The position numbers and the translations under genes were made by a program. Below are positions 18,632 through 26,037 of a stretch of 64,000 nucleotides of DNA, in pieces (within the stretch, counting starts at the first letter, position 1; the number at the start of each line of letters is the position of its first letter). This stretch comes from Thermomonospora catenispora (GTDB lineage: Bacteria; Actinomycetota; Actinomycetes; Streptosporangiales; Streptosporangiaceae), in contig NZ_RRYT01000015.1 in the NCBI RefSeq assembly GCF_006363815.1, forward strand, positions 37,650 to 101,649. Reading direction: 5' to 3'. The notes beneath the pieces were generated by a model. It was not told where the DNA came from. It saw only the letters and a program-made list of their open reading frames with translations, and did not search any database.

Positions 18632-19465
18632 ATGCACGGTCCGGGTGACGGCGGTCGGGGTCTTCCCGCGGAGTTCTTCGCCGTCGACACCACCTCATTC
18701 GTCGACCTGATCACCAGGTCGGCCCCCGAGCTGCTGCCGATCAACCGGATCAAGGACGCCCCCGACCTGCCGCACGGCACCACCATCCTCGCGCTGCGCT
18801 ACCGGGACGGTGTGATGATGGCGGGCGACCGTCGGGCCACCGCGGGGAACCTGATCGCTCAAAAGGACCTGGAGAAGGTCTATCCGGCCGACGAGCACTC
18901 GGCGGTGGCGATGGCCGGGACCGTGGGGCTGGGCCTGGAGCTGATCCGGCTGCTGCAGGTGGAGCTGGAGCACTACGAGAAGCTGCAGTCGGTCCCGTTG
19001 TCGCTGCCGGGCAAGACGCGTCGGCTCGGCGCGATCGTGCGGGCCAACCTCGGGATGGCCATGCAGGGGATGGCCGTGGTGCCGCTGTTCGCCGGGTACG
19101 ACCTCGACGCCGGCGTGGGCCGGATCTACACCTATGACATCACCGGAATGCCGCAGGAGGCGCGGGACCACCACGCCGACGGCTCGGGGGCGCCGTTCGC
19201 CCGCGGCGCCCTCAAGAAGCTCTACCGCCCGGACATGGGCGAGGAGGACGCCGCGACGGTGTGCGTGCAGGCGCTGTACGACGCCGCCGAGGACGACGCG
19301 GCGACCTCCGGCCCCGACCTGGTCCGCCGGATCTTCCCGGTGATCGCGGTGGTCACCGCCGACGGCTACCGGAGGCTGCCGGAGGAGGACGTGGCCGAGC
19401 TGGCCGAGTCGGTGGTGCGGGCCCGCCGCGAGCGTCCGGACGGACCGACGGCCCCGCTGCGCTGA
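18632..19465 (+). CDS. prcB: 20S proteasome beta subunit precursor (unpaired)
   Basis: A 277-residue beta subunit. A 49-residue propeptide ends at HG before Thr50, the catalytic N-terminal Thr (HGTTILAL). Numbered from that Thr, Asp17 (AGDRRAT) and Lys33 (DLEKVY) are present, so the active site is intact. The rest matches actinobacterial PrcB, including GPDLVRRIFPV near the end. Normally prcB is followed by prcA and sits near pup and dop. Here the neighbours are a decayed transporter and a regulator, and there is no prcA in the window. It is therefore likely a second, orphan beta subunit, able to make mixed proteasomes or to work with an alpha subunit encoded elsewhere. Ribosome site GGAGGAG precedes the ATG. 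Confidence 0.9.
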   Translation: MHGPGDGGRGLPAEFFAVDTTSFVDLITRSAPELLPINRIKDAPDLPHGTTILALRYRDGVMMAGDRRATAGNLIAQKDLEKVYPADEHSAVAMAGTVGLGLELIRLLQVELEHYEKLQSVPLSLPGKTRRLGAIVRANLGMAMQGMAVVPLFAGYDLDAGVGRIYTYDITGMPQEARDHHADGSGAPFARGALKKLYRPDMGEEDAATVCVQALYDAAEDDAATSGPDLVRRIFPVIAVVTADGYRRLPEEDVAELAESVVRARRERPDGPTAPLR

Positions 19466-19492
19466 CCGGCCCTCCCCGGGGCCTCTGCAGGG

Positions 19493-20428
19493 TCAGGTCC
19501 AGTCCCAGCGGATGCCGTACACCCCGGGCTGAAGTCGGTGCTCGATCAGGTGGACCGTGTCCCAGGTGGTGAGCCGCAGCGCCTGGTCGTCGGCGCGGGC
19601 GGCCTCGACGGCGGGCTGCCGGACCCGAAAGCAGCGCCGAGGGGTCGCCTCCGGGGCGAACCGGACCTGCAGCAGGTATTCACGGACGGGGAAGCGGAAC
19701 CCGCGCACGTACCGGTGGGCCACCGGCTGTCCGCCGCCGCAGGAGAACTCGTACTCCACCACATAGGTCTCCCCCGCCGCCAGCGGACGGTCGAACAGCA
19801 GCTCGACCGCGGTCAGCCCGTCCTTCGGCCCGACCCGCACCCGTCCCACCCGGCACATCTCGCTGCTGAACCCGTCCGGCGGCGGCCCGCCCTCACAGCG
19901 GTGGACCGCCACGTACCGGTCCACGCCGTCGCGCCGGGCCCGGAACACGATCCGGGAGCGGGCCGAGCGTTCCCGGTGATCGGGGCCGACGGTGTAGATC
20001 TCGTGATGGCTGAGCGTCTCCAGCCGCCCGTCGGCCGGATCGCCGATGTCGCCGAGCAGCGGACGCAGCCCCGGGTGGGTCGCGCACAGGTCCGGGGAGG
20101 ACGACGCCCCGGACGTCTTGCCCAGCCAGCGGCCGCGGGGGCGGCGCGGTCCCAGCAGCGTGATCAAGGACTTGGGGGGCAGCCCGAGGATCTCCTCCAG
20201 CTCCTCTATCGCCCGCAACGACTGGCGGCGCTCGGGACGGCACCGCCCGCGCTGCCAATAGCTCAGGCTCGCCACGCTGACGTGCACGCCGCGATCGCGC
20301 AGGCGTGCGTGGATGCGTTCCAGGCTCAGTCCCCGCGCCTGGATCGCCAGGTGCAGCGCACGGTCGAAAGGGCCCGTGCGCAGCACATCGTCGAGAATCG
20401 CCCCCGGCCCTTCGGTCTGCTGCGTCAT
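19493..20428 (-). CDS. Helix-turn-helix regulator with beta-rich C-terminal domain
   Basis: A 311-residue protein. The N-terminal part (about residues 15-95) has an XRE-like helix-turn-helix (ARGLSLERIHARLRDRGVHV, then SVASLSYWQRGRCRPERRQS). The remaining two thirds is a beta-rich domain of unknown function (TYVVEYEFSCGGGQPVAHRY, DTVHLIEHRLQPGVYGIRWD). Similar proteins are annotated simply as XRE-type regulators in actinomycetes. The ATG at 20428 is preferred over an upstream TTG because GGAG lies six bases before it. It faces the prcB gene tail to tail with a 27-base gap. The ligand and targets are unknown. Confidence 0.7.
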   Translation of the reverse strand: MTQQTEGPGAILDDVLRTGPFDRALHLAIQARGLSLERIHARLRDRGVHVSVASLSYWQRGRCRPERRQSLRAIEELEEILGLPPKSLITLLGPRRPRGRWLGKTSGASSSPDLCATHPGLRPLLGDIGDPADGRLETLSHHEIYTVGPDHRERSARSRIVFRARRDGVDRYVAVHRCEGGPPPDGFSSEMCRVGRVRVGPKDGLTAVELLFDRPLAAGETYVVEYEFSCGGGQPVAHRYVRGFRFPVREYLLQVRFAPEATPRRCFRVRQPAVEAARADDQALRLTTWDTVHLIEHRLQPGVYGIRWDWT

Positions 20429-21064
20429 ACACAACTCCAGAAACCGTCGACCGCCGCACTTATCTTGCGGTAACCGTCCGTGTACGCGCCAGAGTGATCG
20501 TCTGTGAAGTTCCTCCCCTCGCCGCCCGGCGCACGGGGGAATTCACCAAGCGGCCGATGATCTGCGCGATCATGCCGGACCGGCGACAAAACTCTTAATG
20601 TCGAAACCCTCCGCCGTCCCCTCGCATCCCGGCGACGACGCAGGTCACAACAGGGAATCCCGCGAACGAAGGGACCGAGATCACCGATTTTTCAGTTTTT
20701 TGCCCCGCCCGCTCCCTCACCGGGCCGCGAACCGGACCAGTTCACGTCACAATATGGACCAGCGTGAACGGCGACACATTCTCAAAAAACGCGAAATGCG
20801 CCGAGCGTACCCGGGCGGCTGACAACAGGCTCGTCCGACGACCCGCTCTGAAAAAGCCCTGTCGGAGTCACCGGCGGGGTCCGGCGGCGCATCGGGATCC
20901 GGCGGCCCGGACGGTCGACGGCGCGCCCGGGGAGGGGGCCCGTCCCTCCGCGGCGGGCGCGACCGGCCGGCGGGATCCGAGCCGCCCGGACGGCCGCCCG
21001 CGGACACCGGTTGGCACGCTCTCGGCGGGGTAGGACCCGCTCGCCGATCAGCGGGAGGCGCGGA
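20429..21064. other. Gene-free divergent promoter region
   Basis: A 636-base interval between divergent genes, with somewhat lower GC than its surroundings in 20440-20800. A 74-codon frame at 20598-20822 has no family signal and an unlikely composition, so I do not call it. It presumably holds the promoters of the HTH gene and the YbdK-type gene. Confidence 0.4.
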
Positions 21065-22213
21065 GTGTCCGGAACGACCATGGGCGTGGAGGAGGAGTTC
21101 CTCCTCGTGGACCCGGGGAGCGGCCGGACGGTGCCCGCGGCCCCGCGCGTCCTGGCCCGGGCGAACCGGCGGCCGCCGCACGCGCCGGGCGCCGGATTCC
21201 ACGCCGAGCTGCTGCGGACGCAGGCGGAGGCGGTGACGGGGGTGTGCGCCGGGCCGGCCGAGCTGCGGCGCCAGCTCCGTGCGGGGCGGGCGCGGCTGGC
21301 CGAGGCTGCCGCGGCGGAGGGGCTGCGGCCGATCTCCACGGGCACGCCGGTGGCGGCCTGCCCGGATCCGCCGTTCACCGAGGGCGGGCGGTTCGCGCGC
21401 ATCGCCGAGCTGCACGCCGGTGTCGTGGCCGGCTATCAGGCGTGCGGCTGTCATGTGCACATCGGCGTGGCGGACCGGGAGACGGCGGTGGCCGTGGTCA
21501 ACCATCTGCGGCCGTGGCTGCCCGTGCTGGTGGCGTTGTCGGCGAACTCGCCGTTCGACCGGGGCCGGGACACCGGGTATGCGAGCTGGCGGATGATGGA
21601 GCAGGCCCGCTTCCCCGGGTCGGGGGTGCCGCCGTGGTCCCGTGACGCGGCCGACCACGACCGGCGGGTGGGGCTGCTGGTGGAGGCCGGGGCGCTGGCC
21701 GATCCGGCGATGACGTTCTGGCTGGCCCGCCCCTCGCCGCATCTGCCGACCGTGGAGGTCCGGGCCGCCGACGCCGCCGCGACCGTGGACGAGGCGGTGT
21801 TGCAGGCGGTGCTGACCCGCGCCCTGGTCCGCCGCGCCCTGGCGGAGCTGGCGGCGGGCCGGGAGGCGCCGCGGGTCGACGATCAGGTGTGCGCGGCGGC
21901 GCTGTGGTCGGCGGCCCGATACGGGCTGGAGGGGCCGGGGGTGGACCCGGTGCGGCGGGTCCGCGTCCCCGCCGCCCTCCTGGTGGAGGACCTGATCGCC
22001 CACGTCCGGCCCCACCTGGAGGAGACCGGGGATCTGACCGAGGCGGAGGCGGCGCTGGCCGTGCTCCGCCGGGAGGGCACGGGGGCGGAGCGACAGCGCC
22101 GGGCGGCCCGCGGCGGAGGCGTCCCGGCGGTGACGGCGATGCTGATCGCGCAGACCGTGCAGGGCGCATGGTCCCCGGGGGAACGGGTAGGCAGCATCGC
22201 CGGACGAAGGTGA
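21065..22213 (+). CDS. YbdK-type carboxylate-amine ligase (GCS2 family)
   Basis: A 382-residue protein of the glutamate-cysteine ligase family 2. The N-terminal MGVEEEFLLVD motif and the central CGCHVHIGV motif (about residue 140) are diagnostic, followed by LSANSPF and PTVEVRAAD. The family makes amide bonds with ATP; E. coli YbdK has weak glutamate-cysteine ligase activity, and the natural product here is unknown. The frame is open to 21011, but the GTG at 21065 has GGGAGG six bases upstream. The next gene starts 14 bases downstream, so the two are one operon. The neighbourhood suggests a small redox or metabolite-tailoring locus. Confidence 0.88.
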   Translation: MSGTTMGVEEEFLLVDPGSGRTVPAAPRVLARANRRPPHAPGAGFHAELLRTQAEAVTGVCAGPAELRRQLRAGRARLAEAAAAEGLRPISTGTPVAACPDPPFTEGGRFARIAELHAGVVAGYQACGCHVHIGVADRETAVAVVNHLRPWLPVLVALSANSPFDRGRDTGYASWRMMEQARFPGSGVPPWSRDAADHDRRVGLLVEAGALADPAMTFWLARPSPHLPTVEVRAADAAATVDEAVLQAVLTRALVRRALAELAAGREAPRVDDQVCAAALWSAARYGLEGPGVDPVRRVRVPAALLVEDLIAHVRPHLEETGDLTEAEAALAVLRREGTGAERQRRAARGGGVPAVTAMLIAQTVQGAWSPGERVGSIAGRR

Positions 22214-22227
22214 CGAACGGAGACATG

Positions 22228-23241
22228 ATGACCGCCGATGTCGCTCGTGCCCCGGACACCGGATGCGCCCTTCCCGCGCCGCGCGGCCCGGTGTCGGAGG
22301 CGGTGACCGCGGCGTTGCGGTCGGCGCCGGGGAGCGCGAGGTTCCCGGCCGGCGCCGGCGACGCCGACCCGCTGGGCGAGGACGTGCAGCTGGCCCTCCA
22401 GGTCGCCTACGAGCTGCACTACCGGGGATTCCGGGGGGTGGATCCGCGGTGGGAGTGGGATCCGGCGCTGCTGCGGCTGCGGGCGGCCCTGGAGGAGGCG
22501 TTCCTGGCCGAGTTGCGGGCCCGGACGCCCGGCGGCGACGACGTGGACGGCGTGCTGGCGGATCTGCTGGTCGAACCGGTCGACGGCCGAGGCGTCGCGG
22601 ACTTCCTGCGGGACGAGGGCCGGTGGTGGCAGCTGCGGGAGTACCTGGTGCACCGGTCGGTCTACCACCACAAGGAGGCCGATCCGCACGCGCTGGTGAT
22701 CCCCCGGCTGCAGGGACAGGCCAAGGCGTCGCTGGTGGCGGTGGAGTTCGACGAGTACGGCGGCGGGCGCTTCACGCGGATGCACTCGCGGCTGTACGCG
22801 GACCTGATGGACGAGGTCGGCCTCGACAACGGCTACCTGCGGTATCTGGACGTCGTCCCGGCGGTGATGCTGGCGACGGTGAACATGATGTCGCTGTTCG
22901 GACTGCACCGCGCGCTGCGCGGTGCGATGGTGGGGCACTTCGCGGCGGCCGAGGTCACCACCGCGCCCGCCGCCGCCCGGATGGCCGCCGCGCTGCGGCG
23001 GCTGGGCGTGGGGAGGCGCGGCACGACCTTCTACACCGAGCACATCGAGGCGGACGCGGTGCACGAGCAGGTGTTGCGCCACGAGGTGATCGGGGACCTG
23101 CTGCGCCGGGAGCCCGGCCTGGCCGCCGACGTGGTGTTCGGGGTGCAGGCCACCGAACTGCTGGAGGAGCGGTTCGGGGAGCACGTGCTGGAGCGCTGGC
23201 GGGCGGGGAGGACCTCGTTGCTGCACCCGCTGGAGGGGTGA
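22228..23241 (+). CDS. Iron-containing redox enzyme (heme-oxygenase-like diiron oxidase family)
   Basis: A 337-residue, mostly helical protein of the iron-containing redox enzyme family, a branch of heme-oxygenase-like diiron oxidases. Likely metal-ligand clusters are YELHYRGF (about residue 62), VEFDEYGGG with RMH (about 173-186), and TEHIEADAVHE (about 271-280). Characterised relatives perform N-oxygenation, decarboxylation or chain cleavage; the substrate here is unknown. Two ATGs (22225, 22228) follow GGAG, and the second has the better spacing. It sits 14 bases after the YbdK-type gene and faces a CDGSH protein and a methyltransferase. The family assignment is fairly firm; the chemistry is inference. 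Confidence 0.82.
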   Translation: MTADVARAPDTGCALPAPRGPVSEAVTAALRSAPGSARFPAGAGDADPLGEDVQLALQVAYELHYRGFRGVDPRWEWDPALLRLRAALEEAFLAELRARTPGGDDVDGVLADLLVEPVDGRGVADFLRDEGRWWQLREYLVHRSVYHHKEADPHALVIPRLQGQAKASLVAVEFDEYGGGRFTRMHSRLYADLMDEVGLDNGYLRYLDVVPAVMLATVNMMSLFGLHRALRGAMVGHFAAAEVTTAPAAARMAAALRRLGVGRRGTTFYTEHIEADAVHEQVLRHEVIGDLLRREPGLAADVVFGVQATELLEERFGEHVLERWRAGRTSLLHPLEG

Positions 23242-23295
23242 CCGCCCTGCAGGGAGGACCTCCCGGGGGAAGGGATCGTCTCGGAGGGGCGATCG

Positions 23296-23511
23296 TCAGC
23301 CCTCCGGCCGCCTGCGGCGGCGATGGCTGGTGTCGCAGAGCGGATGGCGACGGCTGCGCCGGCAGGTGCACAACGCCACCATGAAGCGATCGCAGATCAT
23401 GGTCTCGCCGTCCTCCAGCACGATCTCGACCGGCCCCTCCACCAGGAGGGGGCCGCCGGGTTCGATGAGGACGCGGCGCGGCTCAGCCGCGGCATTCGAT
23501 TCGGTCGGCAC
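23296..23511 (-). CDS. CDGSH-type iron-sulfur protein
   Basis: A 71-residue protein with the 3Cys-1His [2Fe-2S] motif of the CDGSH (mitoNEET-like) family: C48-x-C50-x2-S-x3-P-x-C59-D-x-S-H63. The usual CDGSH core reads CDTSH, a Gly to Thr change. The remainder is a short beta domain (PGGPLLVEGPVEIVLEDGET) and an Arg-rich tail. It probably carries electrons or a transferable cluster in the cytoplasm. Its GTG start at 23511 lies inside the last 29 bases of the methyltransferase gene, so the pair is translationally coupled. Its natural partner may be the diiron enzyme encoded 54 bases away on the other strand. Confidence 0.85.
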   Translation of the reverse strand: MPTESNAAAEPRRVLIEPGGPLLVEGPVEIVLEDGETMICDRFMVALCTCRRSRRHPLCDTSHRRRRRPEG

Positions 23512-24154
23512 GGATCACCACCAGCTCCTCGTGACGCTGCCCGCGCCGGATCAGCCCGGCCTCCTCCAGCTCGGCCGTGCGGGCGCGCATGACCGGGCCG
23601 AACGGCTCGCGCCGCCGGGCCGCCACCGACGCCTTGAGCCCGTGGCCGCGCAACGCCTCCAAGGTCTGTCGCACGCCGCACAGGGCCGAGTGCACCACCA
23701 GCATCGTCCCGCCGGGATTCAGCAGCGCCGGAGCGGAGGCGCACAACCGGTCCAGCTGTAATCGGCCGCGAGGGCCGCCGGCCCAGGCGCGGGCCGCGCC
23801 GCGGCGCGGCGGTCCGGGGTCGGGGCAGGGAACGTACGGCGGGTTGGCGGTGATCAGGTCGAAGCGTTCCCCGGCGACCGGCTCGGTCAGGTCGCCGCGC
23901 AGCACGCGGACCGGCACGCGGCGCGCCACGGCGTTGGCGCGGGCGGTGAGCACGGCGCGGCGGGAGACGTCGACGGCGGTGACGTGCCGCGCGCCCCACA
24001 AGGCGGCGGCCACGGCGATCGCGCCCGTGCCGGTGCACAGGTCCAGCACCCGCGCACCCGGGGGGATCGCCGCTTCGCGCAAGGTCTCCAGCAGCAGGGC
24101 GGTATCGCCCTGCGGTCGGTACACCCCCGGAAGCCTCAGCATGAACACCATCAC
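23483..24154 (-). CDS. HemK2/MTQ2-family protein methyltransferase
   Basis: A 223-residue class I SAM methyltransferase. The SAM-binding motif is VLDLCTGTGAIAVAAA (about residues 37-52), and the catalytic NPPY motif, typical of N5-glutamine and related N-methyltransferases, is seen as ANPPYVPCPD (about 104). The shortened, HemK2/MTQ2-like form lacks the N-terminal domain of PrmC. Bacterial members next to CDGSH genes have no established substrate; it is not the house-keeping release-factor enzyme by its layout. The start is uncertain: GTG 24154, ATG 24151 and ATG 24142 are in frame, none with a strong ribosome site. Confidence 0.82.
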   Translation of the reverse strand: MMVFMLRLPGVYRPQGDTALLLETLREAAIPPGARVLDLCTGTGAIAVAAALWGARHVTAVDVSRRAVLTARANAVARRVPVRVLRGDLTEPVAGERFDLITANPPYVPCPDPGPPRRGAARAWAGGPRGRLQLDRLCASAPALLNPGGTMLVVHSALCGVRQTLEALRGHGLKASVAARRREPFGPVMRARTAELEEAGLIRRGQRHEELVVIRADRIECRG

Positions 24155-24297
24155 CGACTACCGCATCACGGACATTTCAAACGCCCTCCCCCGCCCCGCC
24201 GGGACCGCACCGGCCCGACGGCGGGAGACCTCGACGCGGTCGTCGGCGCACACGCGCGCCCTCGCCGACCGGCGCCCGGACCGCGGTGCGCGGCGCG

Positions 24298-24921
24298 TCA
24301 GCGGCCTCGGGCGATCCACTCCTCCAGATGCGGCGCCTCGGCCCCGATCGAGGTGTCCTCGCCGTGCCCGGTCCGCACGACCGTCTCGCCGGGCAGGGTG
24401 AGCAGCCGTTCCCGGATCGAAGTGATGATCGTCCCGAAGTCCGAGAAGGACCGTCCCGTCGCCCCCGGCCCTCCCTTGAACAGGGTGTCGCCGGTGAACA
24501 CGGTGGCCAGGTCCGGGGCGTGCAGGCAGACCGCGCCGGGGGCGTGGCCGGGGGTGTGCAGGACGCGCAGGGCGAGGCCGGCGACGGTGATCTCGTCGCC
24601 GTCGGCCAGGTCCCGGTCGGGTCGGCGGTCCGGGTAGACCATCTCCCACAGCGGGGCGTCCGCCGGGTGCAGCAGGATCGGCGCGCCGGACCGGTCGGCC
24701 AGGTCCGCGGCGGCGTTGATGTGGTCGTTGTGGGCGTGGGTGCACACGATCGCCTTCAGCTCCCGGTCGCCGACCGCGGCGGCGATGGCGGCGGCGTCGT
24801 GGGCGGCGTCGATCACCACGACCTCGCGGTCGTCGCCGACCAGCCAGACGTTGTTGTCGACGTCCCAGACGCCGCCGTCCAAGGTGAACTGGCCCGAGGT
24901 GACGATGCGCTCGACGCTCAC
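24298..24921 (-). CDS. MBL-fold hydrolase partnered with mycothiol formaldehyde dehydrogenase
   Basis: A 207-residue metallo-beta-lactamase-fold hydrolase with the metal motif THAHNDH (H62, H64, D66, H67), then the glyoxalase II-like PGHAPGAV and FTGDTLF segments. The GTG start at 24921 overlaps the stop of the dehydrogenase gene by four bases (GTGA). The equivalent pair in M. tuberculosis is Rv2259-Rv2260. It probably hydrolyses the S-formyl-mycothiol product to formate and mycothiol, by analogy with the glutathione pathway; this activity is inference from context and fold. Confidence 0.87.
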   Translation of the reverse strand: MSVERIVTSGQFTLDGGVWDVDNNVWLVGDDREVVVIDAAHDAAAIAAAVGDRELKAIVCTHAHNDHINAAADLADRSGAPILLHPADAPLWEMVYPDRRPDRDLADGDEITVAGLALRVLHTPGHAPGAVCLHAPDLATVFTGDTLFKGGPGATGRSFSDFGTIITSIRERLLTLPGETVVRTGHGEDTSIGAEAPHLEEWIARGR

Positions 24922-26003
24922 AGGATCACCACCGATCGCAGCACCTCGCCCGCGTGCATCTTCTCGAACGCCGCCTCCACGTCCTCCAGCCCGATCCGCT
25001 CGGTGACGAACGCGTCCAGGTCCAGGCGGCCCTGCCGGTACAGGTCGATGAGCATCGGGAAGTCGCGGGAGGGCAGGCAGTCGCCGTACCAGGAGGACTT
25101 GAGCGCTCCGCCGCGGCCGAAGACCTCCAGCAGCGGGAGCTCGATCGTCATCTCCGGGGTCGGGACGCCCACCAGCACCACGGTCCCGGCCAGGTCCCGG
25201 GCGTAGAAGGCCTGCTCGTAGGTCTCGGGGCGGCCGACGGCCTCGATCACCACGTCCGCGCCGAACCCGCCGGTCAGTTCGCGGATCGCCGCCACCGGAT
25301 CGGTGCGGGCGGAGTTGACGGTGTGGGTGGCGCCGAAGCCCTTGGCCCACTCCAGCTTGCGGTCGTCCACGTCGACGGCGATGATCTTGGCCGCGCCGGC
25401 CAGCCGGGCGCCCGCGATCGCCGCGTCGCCCACGCCGCCGCAGCCGATCACCGCGACGCTGTCGCCCCGGGTCACCCCGCCGGTGTTGATGGCGGCGCCG
25501 ATGCCGGCCATCACCCCGCAGCCCAGCAGGCCCGCCGCGGCCGGGTCGGCGGCCGGGTCCACCTTGGTGCACTGCCCCGCCGCGACCAGCGTCTTCTCCG
25601 CGAACGCGCCGATGCCCAGGGCGGGCGACAGCTCGGTGCCGTCGGCGAGGGTCATCTTCTGTGCGGCGTTGTGGGTGTCGAAGCAGTACCAGGGGCGGCC
25701 GCGCAGGCAGGCGCGGCACCGTCCGCACACCGCCCGCCAGTTGAGGATCACATAGTCCCCGGGCGCGACCTCGGTGACGTCCTCCCCCACCGCCTCGACC
25801 GTCCCGGCGGCCTCGTGGCCGAGCAGGAAGGGGAACTCGTCGTTGATGCCGCCTTCGCGGTAGTGCAGGTCGGTGTGGCACACCCCGCAGGCCTGCACCC
25901 GCACCAGCGCCTCGCCGGGACCGGGGTCGGGGACCAGCACCGTCTCGATGGAGACCGGCCGCCCTTTGGCCTCGGCCACCACGCCGCGGACCTCGTGAAC
26001 CAT
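24918..26003 (-). CDS. mscR: S-(hydroxymethyl)mycothiol dehydrogenase
   Basis: A 361-residue zinc alcohol dehydrogenase of the mycothiol-dependent formaldehyde dehydrogenase type (MscR/AdhE2). The catalytic zinc ligands are in ACGVCHTD and GHEAAGTVE. The structural zinc loop is [15 protein letters not shown]. The NAD-binding motif is GCGGVGDAA. The family oxidises the mycothiol-formaldehyde adduct (and can reduce S-nitrosomycothiol) in the cytoplasm. The start is well set by GGGAGG five bases before the ATG. It is coupled to the MBL hydrolase downstream and lies 34 bases after an NB-ARC/TPR gene on the same strand, which may be co-transcribed. This gene is evidence for mycothiol as the organism's thiol. 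Confidence 0.93.
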   Translation of the reverse strand: MVHEVRGVVAEAKGRPVSIETVLVPDPGPGEALVRVQACGVCHTDLHYREGGINDEFPFLLGHEAAGTVEAVGEDVTEVAPGDYVILNWRAVCGRCRACLRGRPWYCFDTHNAAQKMTLADGTELSPALGIGAFAEKTLVAAGQCTKVDPAADPAAAGLLGCGVMAGIGAAINTGGVTRGDSVAVIGCGGVGDAAIAGARLAGAAKIIAVDVDDRKLEWAKGFGATHTVNSARTDPVAAIRELTGGFGADVVIEAVGRPETYEQAFYARDLAGTVVLVGVPTPEMTIELPLLEVFGRGGALKSSWYGDCLPSRDFPMLIDLYRQGRLDLDAFVTERIGLEDVEAAFEKMHAGEVLRSVVIL

Positions 26004-26037
26004 GCGTCCTCCCTGGTCGGGATGCCTTCCCTCTGCC

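Noticed and set aside
20598-20822. A 74-codon plus-strand frame in the gap before the YbdK-type gene
   Set aside because: No ribosome site or family similarity; it lies in a probable promoter region.
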